Positions 18,710 to 28,191 of a stretch of DNA of 64,000 bases are shown piece by piece (position 1 is the first letter of the stretch; each line of letters starts with the position of its first letter). The stretch lies in assembly GCF_017815515.1 (NCBI RefSeq), contig NZ_CP072611.1, positions 2,542,001 through 2,606,000 of the forward strand, written 5' to 3'. Below the pieces are notes generated by a model. The model worked only from the letters and a program-made list of their open reading frames with translations, did no database searches and was not told the DNA's origin. The position numbers and the translations under genes are program-made. This DNA comes from Aureimonas populi (GTDB taxonomy: Bacteria; Pseudomonadota; Alphaproteobacteria; Rhizobiales; Rhizobiaceae).

Positions 18710-20239
18710 ATGAAGGCGGCTCGCGCGCTGGGCGTCGCGGAGCCTGATGAGGGCGGGGTCTCTTCGATGAAGGGCATGAATAGCGAAGGTCCGGTGCACG
18801 GCGGCGAACCTCTGGGTTTCGCCCATCAGCCGGGCCGCCATGCGGCCGGGCAGGACTTGCGCCCGGACTTCGCCTACGAGGCGCGCCCCGGTGGCGACTT
18901 CGCCCATCACGAGCTTCTGGATACCGGCTGGCATGGCGATGCGGCGCCGCGCGCGCGGGGCCATTCGCCGTTTTCCGGTGCGCCGTCGGACGCCGACGAG
19001 GCCTTTCTCGGCCTGGCCGAGCCCGCCACGCCGCGCGATACGCGGCCCGTGGAATCGGGCGCCTTCGTTCCTGAGCGTTTCGAGCCGGAGCCGGAGGCGG
19101 CGGCCCGCTCGCTCGATGATTTCGATCAGCTCATCGCAAGCGAGATGGCGGCCATGCGCGCCTCTCCCGTTCAGGCTCCGTATGAGGAGCCTGTGCCGCA
19201 GGAGTATGAGGCGCATTTTTCGGGCTATGAGGTGGCCCAGCCCGCCGCCGTGCCGCATGCGGCGGACGAGGCGCGTCTTCGCATCTTGCGCCAGCCGCCC
19301 CGTGGCCGGCGCGCGCTGGCGCTGGGCGGCGGCGTGGCCGCGCTGGCGCTCGTCGGCCTCTTCGGCGCCTATGCGGGGCTCGGCGGGGGCATGACGGCCG
19401 GCGGCGAGCCCGTGCTCATCAGGGCCGACGCCGATCCGGTGAGAATGGCGCCGCAGGAGCCGGGCGGCCGGGTGATTCCCAACCAGAACAAGGCCGTCTA
19501 CGAGCGCGCCGCGCGCGGGGGCGCACAAGCCGGTCCCACGCAGCAGATGCTGATCACCGCGGCCGAGGAGCCGCTGGACATCGACATGGACGACCCGGAC
19601 AGCAACCTGCCGGGCGTCATGGTCGGCGTGTCCGACGTGCCCTCCATGATCGAAGTGGCGCAGGCCGAGGAGCCGGCGCCGGTGCCGGAGGCGCTCCAGC
19701 CGCGCCGCGTGCGCACCTATGACGTGCGCCCGGACGGCACGCTCGTTCCGCGTGCGGAGCCCGAGACCGTCATGGCGCCGGCCGAAGGCGCCTCTTCGGC
19801 GCAGACCTTTGACCCGTCCGCGCCGATGCAGCCGAGTGCGCCGCTCGTGGTCGGTGCCGAGCCCGCCGCGCGCGCGCCCATGGCGCCCCCGGCCGTCGCG
19901 CCCCCTGAGGCAGCGCCCGCAGCCCCCGTTCCGCAGCCGAGCGCCGCCCCGGCGGAAATGGCCGCGACGCCCGCCGAGCCGCCCGCGCCCGCCTCGGGCA
20001 ACTTCTTCGTGCAGATTTCTTCCCAGCCGAGCGAAGCCCTGGCGCGGGAGTCGATGGCGACGCTTTCCACCCGCTACGCCTCGGCCATCGGCGGGCGGCC
20101 GCTGGCCATCCAGTCGGCCGAGATTCCCGACCGGGGGACGTTCTACCGCGTGCGGATCGCGGCCGAGACGCGAGAGGAGGCGAACGCCGTTTGCCAGAAC
20201 CTTCAGTCGGCAGGCGGAAGCTGCTTCGTGACGCGCTGA
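18710..20239 (+). CDS. SPOR-domain inner-membrane protein
   Basis: Up to 509 residues; ATG 18767 (19 codons in, with a GAGGGCGGGG stretch upstream) is an equally plausible start. The first ~200 residues are acidic, Pro/Glu/Ala-rich and probably cytoplasmic. One transmembrane segment lies at about 203-222 (LALGGGVAALALVGLFGAYAG), followed by a long Ala/Pro-rich periplasmic linker and a C-terminal SPOR domain (~430-509, GNFFVQISSQPSEALARESM to SCFVTR). SPOR domains bind denuded peptidoglycan at division sites. Located between argS and nagZ as in other Rhizobiales, consistent with a cell-wall role. Confidence 0.85.
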   Translation: MKAARALGVAEPDEGGVSSMKGMNSEGPVHGGEPLGFAHQPGRHAAGQDLRPDFAYEARPGGDFAHHELLDTGWHGDAAPRARGHSPFSGAPSDADEAFLGLAEPATPRDTRPVESGAFVPERFEPEPEAAARSLDDFDQLIASEMAAMRASPVQAPYEEPVPQEYEAHFSGYEVAQPAAVPHAADEARLRILRQPPRGRRALALGGGVAALALVGLFGAYAGLGGGMTAGGEPVLIRADADPVRMAPQEPGGRVIPNQNKAVYERAARGGAQAGPTQQMLITAAEEPLDIDMDDPDSNLPGVMVGVSDVPSMIEVAQAEEPAPVPEALQPRRVRTYDVRPDGTLVPRAEPETVMAPAEGASSAQTFDPSAPMQPSAPLVVGAEPAARAPMAPPAVAPPEAAPAAPVPQPSAAPAEMAATPAEPPAPASGNFFVQISSQPSEALARESMATLSTRYASAIGGRPLAIQSAEIPDRGTFYRVRIAAETREEANAVCQNLQSAGGSCFVTR

Positions 20240-20328
20240 CGCTTGGCGTCGGCGCTGTCCTGTCCTCCCGCTTCCCCGCGCCGCGCGGGGCGGCGCACCA
20301 ATCCTCGTCTCCTCGCGAAAGTGCTTCC

Positions 20329-21351
20329 ATGAATGGGTCGAAAGCCTGGATCGCCGGTTGTGCCGGGCGCAGCCTGAACCGGGACGAGCGCTCTTTCTTC
20401 GCGGACGAGCGCCCCTTCGGCTTCATCCTGTTTCGCCGAAACATCGCCGAGCCGAATCAGCTCAGCGACCTCGTGGCCGAGCTGAAGGATGCGGGCGGGG
20501 GCGATCTGACGCCTGTCTTCGTCGATCAGGAGGGCGGGCGCATCCAGCGTCTTCGCCCGCCCCTTGCGCCGAACCGGCCCGCCGCGGAAATGATCGGCGC
20601 GTTGTTCAGGCGCGACGAGGAGGCGGGCCTTCGAGCCGCGTGGCTCCATGCTCGCCTGCTGGCCGCCGATCTGATGGAATACGGCATCAACGCCAATTGC
20701 GTGCCATGCCTCGATGTTCCGGTGGAGGGCGCGCACTCGGTGATCGGCGACCGGGCCTATTCGAGCGAGCCGCAGATCGTTGCCGAACTGGGCCGGGCGG
20801 CGGCGCAAGGCACCATGGCGGGGGGCGTTCTTCCCGTCATGAAGCACATCCCCGGCCATGGCCGGGGCAACGCCGACAGCCACGAGGAACTGCCTTTCGT
20901 GGATGCCGCGCGGGGCGAGCTGGAGGAGCACGACTTCCCTCCTTTCGCCGCCCTGCGCGACCTTCCGGCCGCGATGACCGCACACATCCTGTTCCGCGCG
21001 CTGGACCCGCTCTGGCCCGCCACGCTTTCCCCAGCCATTATCGAGGAGGTGGTGCGCGGAACGATCGGCTTCACGGGCCTGCTGATGACGGACGATATCT
21101 CGATGAAGGCGCTGAAGGGCGACTTCGCGCTTCGATCCCGCCAGGCGATCGAGGCGGGCTGCGATGTCGTGCTTCACTGCAACGGCGACTTTGACGAGAT
21201 GCGCCGGGTCGCTGCCGGCGTGCCGACTCTCGAGGGCGATGCCGCGCAAAGAGCCGGAAAGGCGCGTGATGTGATCAAGGCCGCTCCTTCCACGGACGAT
21301 GTCCAGGCCTTGGGCGAAGAGTTTTTGGAGCTGACAGCCACGATGGCGTGA
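20329..21351 (+). CDS. nagZ: beta-N-acetylhexosaminidase NagZ (GH3)
   Basis: 340 residues from ATG 20329. MNGSKAWIAGCAGRSL matches rhizobial NagZ N-termini. It removes N-acetylglucosamine from anhydro-muropeptides during wall recycling. GH3 marks: FVDQEGGRIQRLRPP, the loop KHIPGHGRGNADSHEELP containing the His of the catalytic dyad, and the nucleophile Asp in GLLMTDDISMKAL. An in-frame TTG at 20191 would add 46 residues with a twin-arginine-like sequence (RRKLLR) overlapping the SPOR gene; I consider the shorter form the main product. The next gene is tatA, not scpA as usual. Confidence 0.92.
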   Translation: MNGSKAWIAGCAGRSLNRDERSFFADERPFGFILFRRNIAEPNQLSDLVAELKDAGGGDLTPVFVDQEGGRIQRLRPPLAPNRPAAEMIGALFRRDEEAGLRAAWLHARLLAADLMEYGINANCVPCLDVPVEGAHSVIGDRAYSSEPQIVAELGRAAAQGTMAGGVLPVMKHIPGHGRGNADSHEELPFVDAARGELEEHDFPPFAALRDLPAAMTAHILFRALDPLWPATLSPAIIEEVVRGTIGFTGLLMTDDISMKALKGDFALRSRQAIEAGCDVVLHCNGDFDEMRRVAAGVPTLEGDAAQRAGKARDVIKAAPSTDDVQALGEEFLELTATMA

Positions 21352-21509
21352 TCGCCGCCGTCCCATCCTCGCCATGAAACCGTTCTAATTCCTCGAAAAA
21401 GAACGTTGCGCCGGTCAACTTCGTTGATCTCGGCGCCGTTCTCGTGTTTGACAGGCCGGAACCGGTGGCGCCACATCGCGCCGCGTGCTTGGCCGATTAG
21501 GAGGATACC

Positions 21510-21746
21510 ATGGGTAGCTTTAGCATCTGGCATTGGCTGATCGTCCTCGCGGTCGTGCTTCTTCTCTTCGGCCGTGGCAAGATTCCCGAGCTGATGGGCG
21601 ACGTGGCCAAGGGCATCAAGAGCTTCAAGAAGGGCATGTCGGACGACGACGTCCAGACGGCGCAGGAGCGCCGCGCCCTTGAGGAGCGCGAGGGCGACGT
21701 TGTCGTGCGCGACACGACCACGGCCCCGGAAAAGAGCCGTCTTTGA
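21510..21746 (+). CDS. tatA: Sec-independent protein translocase TatA
   Basis: 78 residues, with AGGAGG just upstream of ATG 21510. One N-terminal membrane helix ([22 protein letters not shown]), the [12 protein letters not shown] hinge and an amphipathic helix [11 protein letters not shown], then a charged tail. TatA oligomers make the passage for folded proteins bearing twin-arginine signals; the binding protein at 1288 is a likely client. First gene of tatABC. Confidence 0.95.
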   Translation: MGSFSIWHWLIVLAVVLLLFGRGKIPELMGDVAKGIKSFKKGMSDDDVQTAQERRALEEREGDVVVRDTTTAPEKSRL

Positions 21747-21780
21747 CCGCTGCTTGTGTCTGAGCGGAAGCTGAAGCGCG

Positions 21781-22245
21781 ATGTTTGAGATCGGTTGGAT
21801 CGAGCTGCTCGTCATCGCGATCGTGCTGATCGTGGTGGTGGGCCCGAAGGACCTGCCGGGAATGCTGCGCACCTTCGGCCGGACGACCGGCCAGTTGCGC
21901 CGCATGGCGGGCGACTTCCGCCGACAGTTCGACGACGCCATCCGCGAGGCCGAGCTGGACGAGATCCGCAAGGCGGCGAACGAGGCCAGGAAGCTCGACC
22001 CGACGAGCGACATCCGCAAGGCGATGAACCCGATGAAGGCGGTGGGCGATGAGATCCGCTCGTCGCTGAAGGCTGCCGCCAAGGCGCCGGAGCCGCGCGT
22101 GCCGCCGGCCGACGAGGGGGCGAAGCCCGCTCCTGCCGCCGAGGCCAAACCCAAGGTGCCGGCCGAGGCGGAGAAGGTCGAGGCTGCGGCGCCCGTTGCC
22201 GAGCCCGCCCGGCAGGGCGAGCGCCGTGCTGGAGATATGTCTTGA
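21781..22245 (+). CDS. tatB: Sec-independent protein translocase TatB
   Basis: 154 residues. Starts MFEIGWIELLVIAIVLIVVVGPKDLP, the TatB membrane helix with Glu8 and the GPKDLP hinge, then a long amphipathic helix and an Ala/Pro/Glu-rich tail. TatB forms the signal-peptide receptor with TatC. It overlaps tatC by 4 bases, indicating translational coupling. Confidence 0.94.
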   Translation: MFEIGWIELLVIAIVLIVVVGPKDLPGMLRTFGRTTGQLRRMAGDFRRQFDDAIREAELDEIRKAANEARKLDPTSDIRKAMNPMKAVGDEIRSSLKAAAKAPEPRVPPADEGAKPAPAAEAKPKVPAEAEKVEAAAPVAEPARQGERRAGDMS

Positions 22246-23057
22246 AGAGAGCGGGCGAAGACGAGATCGAGGCATCCTCCGCGCCGTTGATCGAGCATCT
22301 GATCGAACTGCGCCGGCGGCTCATCTGGGCGCTGTCTGGTTTCTTCGTCGCATTCCTGATCTGCTTCTTTTTCGCCAAGCAGTTGTTCAATCTCCTGGTT
22401 GTTCCTTATCAGGTCGCCACCTCCTGGGCCGGCCTCGATGCCGCGAGCGTCGAGCTGATCTACACCGCGCCGCAGGAATTTTTCTTCACGCAGGTGAAGA
22501 TCGCGGCCTTCGGCGGCTTCTTCCTCGCCTTTCCGATCATCGCCATCCAGCTCTACAAGTTCGTCGCGCCCGGGCTGTACAAGGAGGAGCGCGGCGCCTT
22601 CGTGCCCTTTCTCGTCGCGACGCCGCTCCTGTTCCTCGTCGGAGCCGCGCTGGTCTATTTCTTCTTCACCCCCATGGTGATGTGGTTCTTCCTCTCGATG
22701 CAGCAGGCCGGAGGGGACGGGCAGGCGACGATCGCGCTTCTGCCTCGCGTGTCGGAATATCTGTCGCTCATCATGACGCTGATCTTCGCCTTCGGCCTGG
22801 TGTTCCAGCTACCCGTGGTCTCCTCGCTTCTGGTGCGGGCCGGGATGGCGAGCTCCGAGGGGCTGGCCGGCAAGCGAAAATATGCCATCGTCATCGCCTT
22901 CATCGTCGCGGCGGTCATCACGCCGCCCGATCCGCTCTCGCAGATCGGCCTTGCGATCCCGACCATCCTTCTCTACGAGGTCTCCATCATCACGGCCCGG
23001 ATGATCGAGAAGAAGCGAGCCGAACGCCTCGCGAGCAAAGAGGCGCTGGCGGACTGA
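22242..23057 (+). CDS. tatC: Sec-independent protein translocase TatC
   Basis: 271 residues. The start codon at 22242 is TTG (overlap TTGA with the tatB stop). Six membrane helices with TatC marks: [15 protein letters not shown] near the N-terminus, the [19 protein letters not shown] region with the signal-binding Glu, and [18 protein letters not shown]. TatC recognises twin-arginine signal peptides. About 49 bases separate it from serS. Confidence 0.95.
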   Translation: MKRAGEDEIEASSAPLIEHLIELRRRLIWALSGFFVAFLICFFFAKQLFNLLVVPYQVATSWAGLDAASVELIYTAPQEFFFTQVKIAAFGGFFLAFPIIAIQLYKFVAPGLYKEERGAFVPFLVATPLLFLVGAALVYFFFTPMVMWFFLSMQQAGGDGQATIALLPRVSEYLSLIMTLIFAFGLVFQLPVVSSLLVRAGMASSEGLAGKRKYAIVIAFIVAAVITPPDPLSQIGLAIPTILLYEVSIITARMIEKKRAERLASKEALAD

Positions 23058-23106
23058 ACCCTGTTCGCGCCCGCCTTCTCGGCCGGGCCAGGAGCGGACG
23101 GGAAAC

Positions 23107-24390
23107 ATGCTCGATCTCAAATGGATACGAAACGATCCGCAAGCGCTGGATGAGGCGATGTGTGCCCGTGGCGCCGAGCCGGTATCGGCGCGTATCCTGT
23201 CTTTCGATGCCGAACGCCGGCAGCATCTGACCGAGCTTCAGACCCTTCAGAGCCGCCGCAACGAGGCCTCGCGCGAGATCGCCGCCGCCAAGGCCGCGCG
23301 CGACGAGGCGAAGGCGCAGGCGCTGATTGCCGAAGTCGCCGACATCAAGGCGAAAATCCAGGAGGGCGAGGAAACGGAACGGCGGATCGACGCCGCCTTG
23401 GCCGACCTTCTGGCGCAGGTTCCCAACATACCGCTTCCTGACATTCCCGTCGGGGAGGACGAGGAAGGCAATGTGGAGGCGCGCCGTATCGGCGAAAAGC
23501 CCGTCTTCGATTTCGCGCCCAAGGAGCATTTCGAGCTCGGCGAGGCGCTCGGGCTCATGGATTTCGACCGGGCGGCGCGCATGTCCGGCTCGCGTTTCAC
23601 TGTGCTTCGTGGCGATCTGGCGCGGCTGGAACGCGCGCTCGGGCAGTTCATGCTGGATTTGCATACCCGCGAATTCGGCTATGAGGAGATTTCCCCGCCC
23701 TTGCTCGTGCGCGATAACGCGCTGTTCGGCACCGGGCAGCTTCCGAAATTTTCCGAGGATCTCTTTCGCGCGGGTGATGCCCATTGGCTGATCCCGACGG
23801 CCGAGGTCTCTCTCACCAACCTCGTGCGCGAGGAGATACTGGAGGAGGCGGCCCTGCCGCTCCGCTTCACGGCGCTGACCCCTTCGTTCCGTTCGGAGGC
23901 GGGCTCCGCAGGACGCGATACGCGCGGCATGTTGCGCCAGCACCAGTTCTACAAGGCCGAACTGGTCTCGATCACTACCCCCGAAACCGCGCTCGATGAG
24001 CATGAGAGGATGACGGCGGCGGCCGAGGAGGTGCTCAAGCGTCTCGGCCTGCATTATCGCGTCATGACCCTGTGCACCGGCGACATGGGCTTCTCCTCGC
24101 GCAAGACCTACGACATCGAGGTCTGGCTGCCGGGACAGGACACGTTCCGCGAAATCTCGAGCTGCTCTGTCTGCGGCGATTTCCAGGCGCGGCGCATGAA
24201 TGCGCGCTACCGGGCCGAGGGGGAGAAGCAGCCGCGCTTCGTCCACACCTTGAACGGCTCGGGAACGGCGGTCGGCCGAGCCTTGATCGCGGTGATGGAG
24301 AACTATCAGCAGAGCGATGGCTCGATCGCGATCCCGCAGGCGCTGCGCCCCTATCTGGGCGGGCAGGAGAGAATCGGAAAGTTGGCCTGA
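23107..24390 (+). CDS. serS: serine--tRNA ligase
   Basis: 427 residues. A class II synthetase with an N-terminal antiparallel coiled coil (about 30-105, [25 protein letters not shown]) that grips the long arm of tRNA-Ser, then motif 2 ([25 protein letters not shown]) and motif 3 ([19 protein letters not shown]). It also charges selenocysteine tRNA where present. Its TGA overlaps the surE ATG by one base. Confidence 0.96.
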   Translation: MLDLKWIRNDPQALDEAMCARGAEPVSARILSFDAERRQHLTELQTLQSRRNEASREIAAAKAARDEAKAQALIAEVADIKAKIQEGEETERRIDAALADLLAQVPNIPLPDIPVGEDEEGNVEARRIGEKPVFDFAPKEHFELGEALGLMDFDRAARMSGSRFTVLRGDLARLERALGQFMLDLHTREFGYEEISPPLLVRDNALFGTGQLPKFSEDLFRAGDAHWLIPTAEVSLTNLVREEILEEAALPLRFTALTPSFRSEAGSAGRDTRGMLRQHQFYKAELVSITTPETALDEHERMTAAAEEVLKRLGLHYRVMTLCTGDMGFSSRKTYDIEVWLPGQDTFREISSCSVCGDFQARRMNARYRAEGEKQPRFVHTLNGSGTAVGRALIAVMENYQQSDGSIAIPQALRPYLGGQERIGKLA

Positions 24391-25151
24391 TGCGCATCCT
24401 TCTGACCAATGACGACGGCATCCATGCCGAAGGGCTGGAAAGCCTGCGGCGCATTGCCGAAAAGCTGAGCGACGACATCTGGATCGTCGCGCCGGAAACG
24501 GACCAGAGCGGCCTGTCCCATTCGTTGACGCTCTCCTCGCCCTTGCGGCTGCGACGGATCGAGGAGCGCCGCTTCGCGCTGTCCGGCACGCCGACCGATT
24601 GCGTGATCATGGCCTTGAAGAAGGTTATGCCCGGGCCGCCGGACCTCGTCCTGTCCGGTGTCAACGCCGGGCAGAATATCAGTGACGACGTGACCTATTC
24701 CGGCACCGTCGCCGGCGCCATCGAGGGAACGATGCTGGGCCTGCGCTCTATGGCGTTGAGCCAGGCTTTCCGCCCCGAGAGCGACCGCGAGGCACTCTGG
24801 AACACCGCCGAGCGCTTCGCGCCGGACGTGATCCGCAAGCTGATGACGGTGGACGCGCCGCAGGGCACGCTCTTCAACGTCAACTTCCCGGCGGTGGAGG
24901 CCGATGCGGTCAAGGGCGTCAATGTCACGCGGCAGGGCAAGCTGGATTACAGCCTCGGCATCGAGGAGCGGCAGGACGGGCGCGGTTTTCCCTATTACTG
25001 GCTGAAATTCGGGCGCCAGGCAGGGCCGGAGATCGAGCGTTCGGATATTGCGGCGCTTTTGGCCGGCTATGTGTCGGTCACGCCCCTGCAACTCGACCTC
25101 ACCGACCATGCCCTGCGCGAGGAAATGGCCTCCCTCTTCGACGGCGCGTAA
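24390..25151 (+). CDS. surE: 5'/3'-nucleotidase SurE
   Basis: 253 residues from ATG 24390. Metal-dependent phosphatase of nucleoside monophosphates. The active-site marks are present: [13 protein letters not shown] with the paired Asp, [22 protein letters not shown] and [22 protein letters not shown]. The serS/surE/pcm order is typical and is often linked with stationary-phase survival. Confidence 0.94.
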   Translation: MRILLTNDDGIHAEGLESLRRIAEKLSDDIWIVAPETDQSGLSHSLTLSSPLRLRRIEERRFALSGTPTDCVIMALKKVMPGPPDLVLSGVNAGQNISDDVTYSGTVAGAIEGTMLGLRSMALSQAFRPESDREALWNTAERFAPDVIRKLMTVDAPQGTLFNVNFPAVEADAVKGVNVTRQGKLDYSLGIEERQDGRGFPYYWLKFGRQAGPEIERSDIAALLAGYVSVTPLQLDLTDHALREEMASLFDGA

Positions 25152-25166
25152 GGGCGCGTGCGGACC

Positions 25167-25808
25167 ATGGAGCGCGATCGCGAGGATCTCGCCGCCTTCA
25201 TCCTGCGCATGCGATCGCGCGAATCTTTGCCGGTGCGCCTCTTCGAGGCCATCGAGCAGGTGCCTCGGCGCCTCTTCGTGCCTAAGGGCATTGCAAACGT
25301 CTATGCAGATCAGTCATTTCCGCTGCCGTGCGGGGAAACGATGCCGAGTGCGGCGCGCGTGGTGAGCGCCGTCGCCGCGCTCAAGGTTCAGCCCGATAGC
25401 CGGATTCTGGAGATCGGCACCGGCAGCGGCTACGCCACGGCGCTGCTGGGGCGCCTCGGCGCGCGCGTCGTATCGCTGGACCGGTATCGCACGCTGGTCG
25501 ACGAGGCGCGCGAACGCTTGTCGAGCCTTGGTCTCGTCAACGTGACCCTCGTTCCCGAGGATGGAAGCGAAGGCTATGGGCCGGGCGCGCCCTACGACCG
25601 CATTCTCATCAACGGCGCGATCGAGGCGGTGCCCAGGGCGTTCCTCGACCAGATGGCCTCGCCCGGCATCCTCGTCTGCGCCGTGGGACCGGCCGAGGGG
25701 GAGCAGGTGCTGACCCGCCACCACAAGGCCGGAAGCCGGTTCGAGACAGAGCTTCTGGCGAGCGTGCGCACGCAGGCCCTGAAGCCCGGTGTCGCCGCTG
25801 TCCTTTGA
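25167..25808 (+). CDS. pcm: protein-L-isoaspartate O-methyltransferase
   Basis: 213 residues from ATG 25167; a GTG at 25158 would add three residues but lies only 3 bases after AAGGG. SAM-binding motif I is canonical (LEIGTGSGYATALLGRLG, about 77-94), followed by VVSLDRYRTLVDEAR. The enzyme normally methylates isoaspartyl residues to start their repair. The usual GQTISQP substrate loop reads GETMPSAAR, and the usual TAA after the DRI strand reads NGAIEAVP. So the annotation rests on fold and on its place after surE rather than on intact specificity residues. Confidence 0.82.
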   Translation: MERDREDLAAFILRMRSRESLPVRLFEAIEQVPRRLFVPKGIANVYADQSFPLPCGETMPSAARVVSAVAALKVQPDSRILEIGTGSGYATALLGRLGARVVSLDRYRTLVDEARERLSSLGLVNVTLVPEDGSEGYGPGAPYDRILINGAIEAVPRAFLDQMASPGILVCAVGPAEGEQVLTRHHKAGSRFETELLASVRTQALKPGVAAVL

Positions 25809-25919
25809 AGTTTTCGTTTCACGCCGCGCCCAGTCTTAACGCCCCGGTAAGATTAACAGTGTTCAATGCACCAAGGGTCGTATTGCGTGGGGACGGGGAC
25901 TTCGATGGGTGAAGGCGTC

Positions 25920-27146
25920 ATGAGAGTTCTGCGGCAGCGGTGGGTGCGCTCGGTGGCGGTGGCTTCGCTCGCCGCGGTCGCGGCTGGGTGCAGCAACGAC
26001 GTGGCGCGCCTGAACGACGGCTTCTATACCGGGGCCATTCCGTCGCAGACGCAGCAGGCGGCAGCACGGGTCGATCCGTCGAGCACCGGCTCGATTCCAT
26101 CCCCGGATGTCGGCGCATACGGCGCCGCCGCCCCGACCTATTCCAGCGCCGCGACGCCCTCGGTTTCCCGCTCTCAGCTTCCGCCGCCTCCGGGCGCGCC
26201 GGCCGCTGCCTACCAGCAGGCGCCGCAGCCGGGCGAGATGGCGAGTGCGTCCTCCATGCCGCCATCCTCGCCGGCGCCGGTCGCCAGCGCTGCAAACACC
26301 GTGCCGCAACAGCGCCCGGCAACCCCGCCGGCCGCGGCCTCAACGCCCGCGCCTGTCGCAACGGCCGCCGCTTCCTCCGCGCCGGCTGCCTCGAACGGAC
26401 GGACTGTCACGGTTCAGTCGGGGGATTCGCTCAATGCGATCGCCCGCAGGGCGGGTGTCAGCGTTTCGGACCTGCGTGCCGCCAACGGCCTTGCCAGCGA
26501 CAATATCCGCATCGGCCAGACACTGAACCTGCCTTCGGGCGCCGCCAATACGCAGGTCGCGGCGCTGGGTGCGCCCGAGACCACGCTGCAGGCCCAGGCG
26601 CAGCAGGTGCAACAACCTCCCGCCGCCCCGGCCCAGGCCGCGCCAGCCCAGCCGGCCCCGGCTGCGCCGGCGGCTTCAGCCGCGCCCTCCGCGCCTGCCG
26701 CATCCGCGCCGGCGGCCAGCAGCGTGGCGAGCGAGACGCAGGTTGCGGCCATCGCGCCGGAATCCACAGGCATCAGTCAGTTCCGCTGGCCGGTGCAGGG
26801 CCGCGTCGTGCGCGGCTTCGGGGACCGTGTTGGGTCGCGCCGGAACGATGGCGTGGATATCTCCGTCCCGCGCGGAACGCCCGTCAAGGCGGCCGAAAAC
26901 GGCGTCGTCATCTATGCGGGCGAGGGGCTGAAGGAGTTCGGCAAGACCGTTCTGGTCAAGCACGATAACGGCCTTGTCACCGTCTACGGCCATGCCGACG
27001 AGATTCTGGTCGAACGCGGGGCGAATGTGCGCCGGGGACAGGATATCGCGAAAGCCGGCATGACGGGCGATACCGACGTCCCGGTCCTGCATTTCGAAGT
27101 GCGCAAGGATTCGACGCCGGTCGACCCGATGGGGTTCCTCGGCTGA
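25920..27146 (+). CDS. NlpD-like lipoprotein with LysM and degenerate LytM (M23) domain
   Basis: 408 residues from ATG 25920; ATG 25905 is an alternative. A lipoprotein signal (AAVAAGC) gives Cys at about residue 24. A long Ala/Pro-rich linker leads to a LysM domain (TVQSGDSLNAIARRAGVSVSDLRAANGL, about 160-205) that binds peptidoglycan, another Pro/Ala linker, and a C-terminal M23/LytM fold (FRWPVQGRVVRGFGD to FEVRKDSTPVDP). The zinc ligands are eroded: the HxGxD motif reads NDGVD and the HxH motif reads VLH. It therefore probably activates amidases rather than cutting wall itself, as NlpD and EnvC do. Located after pcm as usual. Confidence 0.86.
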   Translation: MRVLRQRWVRSVAVASLAAVAAGCSNDVARLNDGFYTGAIPSQTQQAAARVDPSSTGSIPSPDVGAYGAAAPTYSSAATPSVSRSQLPPPPGAPAAAYQQAPQPGEMASASSMPPSSPAPVASAANTVPQQRPATPPAAASTPAPVATAAASSAPAASNGRTVTVQSGDSLNAIARRAGVSVSDLRAANGLASDNIRIGQTLNLPSGAANTQVAALGAPETTLQAQAQQVQQPPAAPAQAAPAQPAPAAPAASAAPSAPAASAPAASSVASETQVAAIAPESTGISQFRWPVQGRVVRGFGDRVGSRRNDGVDISVPRGTPVKAAENGVVIYAGEGLKEFGKTVLVKHDNGLVTVYGHADEILVERGANVRRGQDIAKAGMTGDTDVPVLHFEVRKDSTPVDPMGFLG

Positions 27147-27172
27147 TCGAGCCCCGCGGCGTGAGCTGAAGA

Positions 27173-27203
27173 AAAGGCCGGCTCCCCTCGGGGGCCGGCC
27201 TTT
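27173..27203. terminator. bidirectional terminator between the NlpD-like and DUF815 genes
   Basis: AAAGGCCGG and CCGGCCTTT form a strong stem with further inner C-G pairs around CCCCTCGGGG. T-rich or A-rich flanks occur on both sides, and it sits in the 67-base gap between two convergent genes, so it can end both transcripts. Confidence 0.8.
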
Positions 27204-27213
27204 CCGTTGCGTG

Positions 27214-28068
27214 TCAGTCGAGGCGCACGCCTCTCGCGGCCGCGAAATCCTGGACGAACTGATGGGCGACGCGGCCGGAGCGGTTTCCGCGCGTCACCGC
27301 CCATTCCAGCGCCGCGCGTCGCGCTTCCTCCTCCTCGGCTTCGATGCCGTAGGCGGCCAGATAACCGAAGACCATGGCCAGATAGTCGTCCTGCGAGCAG
27401 GCGTGAAAGCCGAGCCACAGGCCGAATCGGTCCGACAGCGAAACCTTCTCCTCCACGGCCTCGCCGGCCATGATGGCGGTGGACTGCTCGTTCTCCATCA
27501 TGTTGCGGGGCAGGAGATGGCGCCGGTTCGACGTGGCGTAGAACAGGACATTGGCCGGTCGCCCCTCGACGCCTCCCTCCAGCGCGGCCTTCAGCGACTT
27601 GTAGGACGTGTCGTCATGATCGAACGAAAGGTCGTCGCAGAAGAGGAGGACGCGCTCGCGCGACGCGCGCAGATGCACCATGAGCGCGGGAAGGGCGTCG
27701 ATATCCTCGCGGTGGATTTCAACGAGCTTCAGTGGCGTCTGCAACGTGTTCACCGCCGCATGGGCGGCCTTCACCAGCGAGGACTTGCCCATCCCCCGCG
27801 CGCCCCACAGAAGGGCGTTGTTGGCCGGCAGGCCGGCGGCGAAGCGGCGGGTGTTCTCCAGGAGAATCGTCTTGCTGCGCTCGATCCCGGCGAGGAGGTC
27901 CACCGGCACGCGGCTCACCTTGTGAACCGGCCGGAGACCTGCCGGAGGCTGGTAGACGAAGCAGTCGGCCTGAGAGAGATCGGGCACCGTTTCCGCCGGG
28001 GGCGCGGCCCGCTCCAGCGCATCCGCGATGCGCCGCAGGGCTTCCAGCAGCTCCGCCGCCTTGTCCAT
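27214..28068 (-). CDS. DUF815-family AAA+ ATP-binding protein
   Basis: 284 residues from ATG 28068 on the minus strand, selected because GGAGG lies 7 bases upstream. Walker A is LWGARGMGKSSLVKA (about 87-101) and Walker B is VLLFCDDLSFD; sensor-like YATSNRRHLLPR follows. The family is widespread in bacteria, with no agreed function. It is divergent from yajC, 123 bases away. Confidence 0.85.
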   Translation of the reverse strand: MDKAAELLEALRRIADALERAAPPAETVPDLSQADCFVYQPPAGLRPVHKVSRVPVDLLAGIERSKTILLENTRRFAAGLPANNALLWGARGMGKSSLVKAAHAAVNTLQTPLKLVEIHREDIDALPALMVHLRASRERVLLFCDDLSFDHDDTSYKSLKAALEGGVEGRPANVLFYATSNRRHLLPRNMMENEQSTAIMAGEAVEEKVSLSDRFGLWLGFHACSQDDYLAMVFGYLAAYGIEAEEEEARRAALEWAVTRGNRSGRVAHQFVQDFAAARGVRLD

Positions 28069-28191
28069 GGGCCATCCTCCGTTCATCCGCCGGCCGGGAA
28101 GGGGCCCGGCTGTCTGTTGCATTCGGGGTGACCGTTCGTATATTGCGCGCAACTCGTAAAGAGCTTCGTTTCCAGTATCGTAGGAGAAGTC

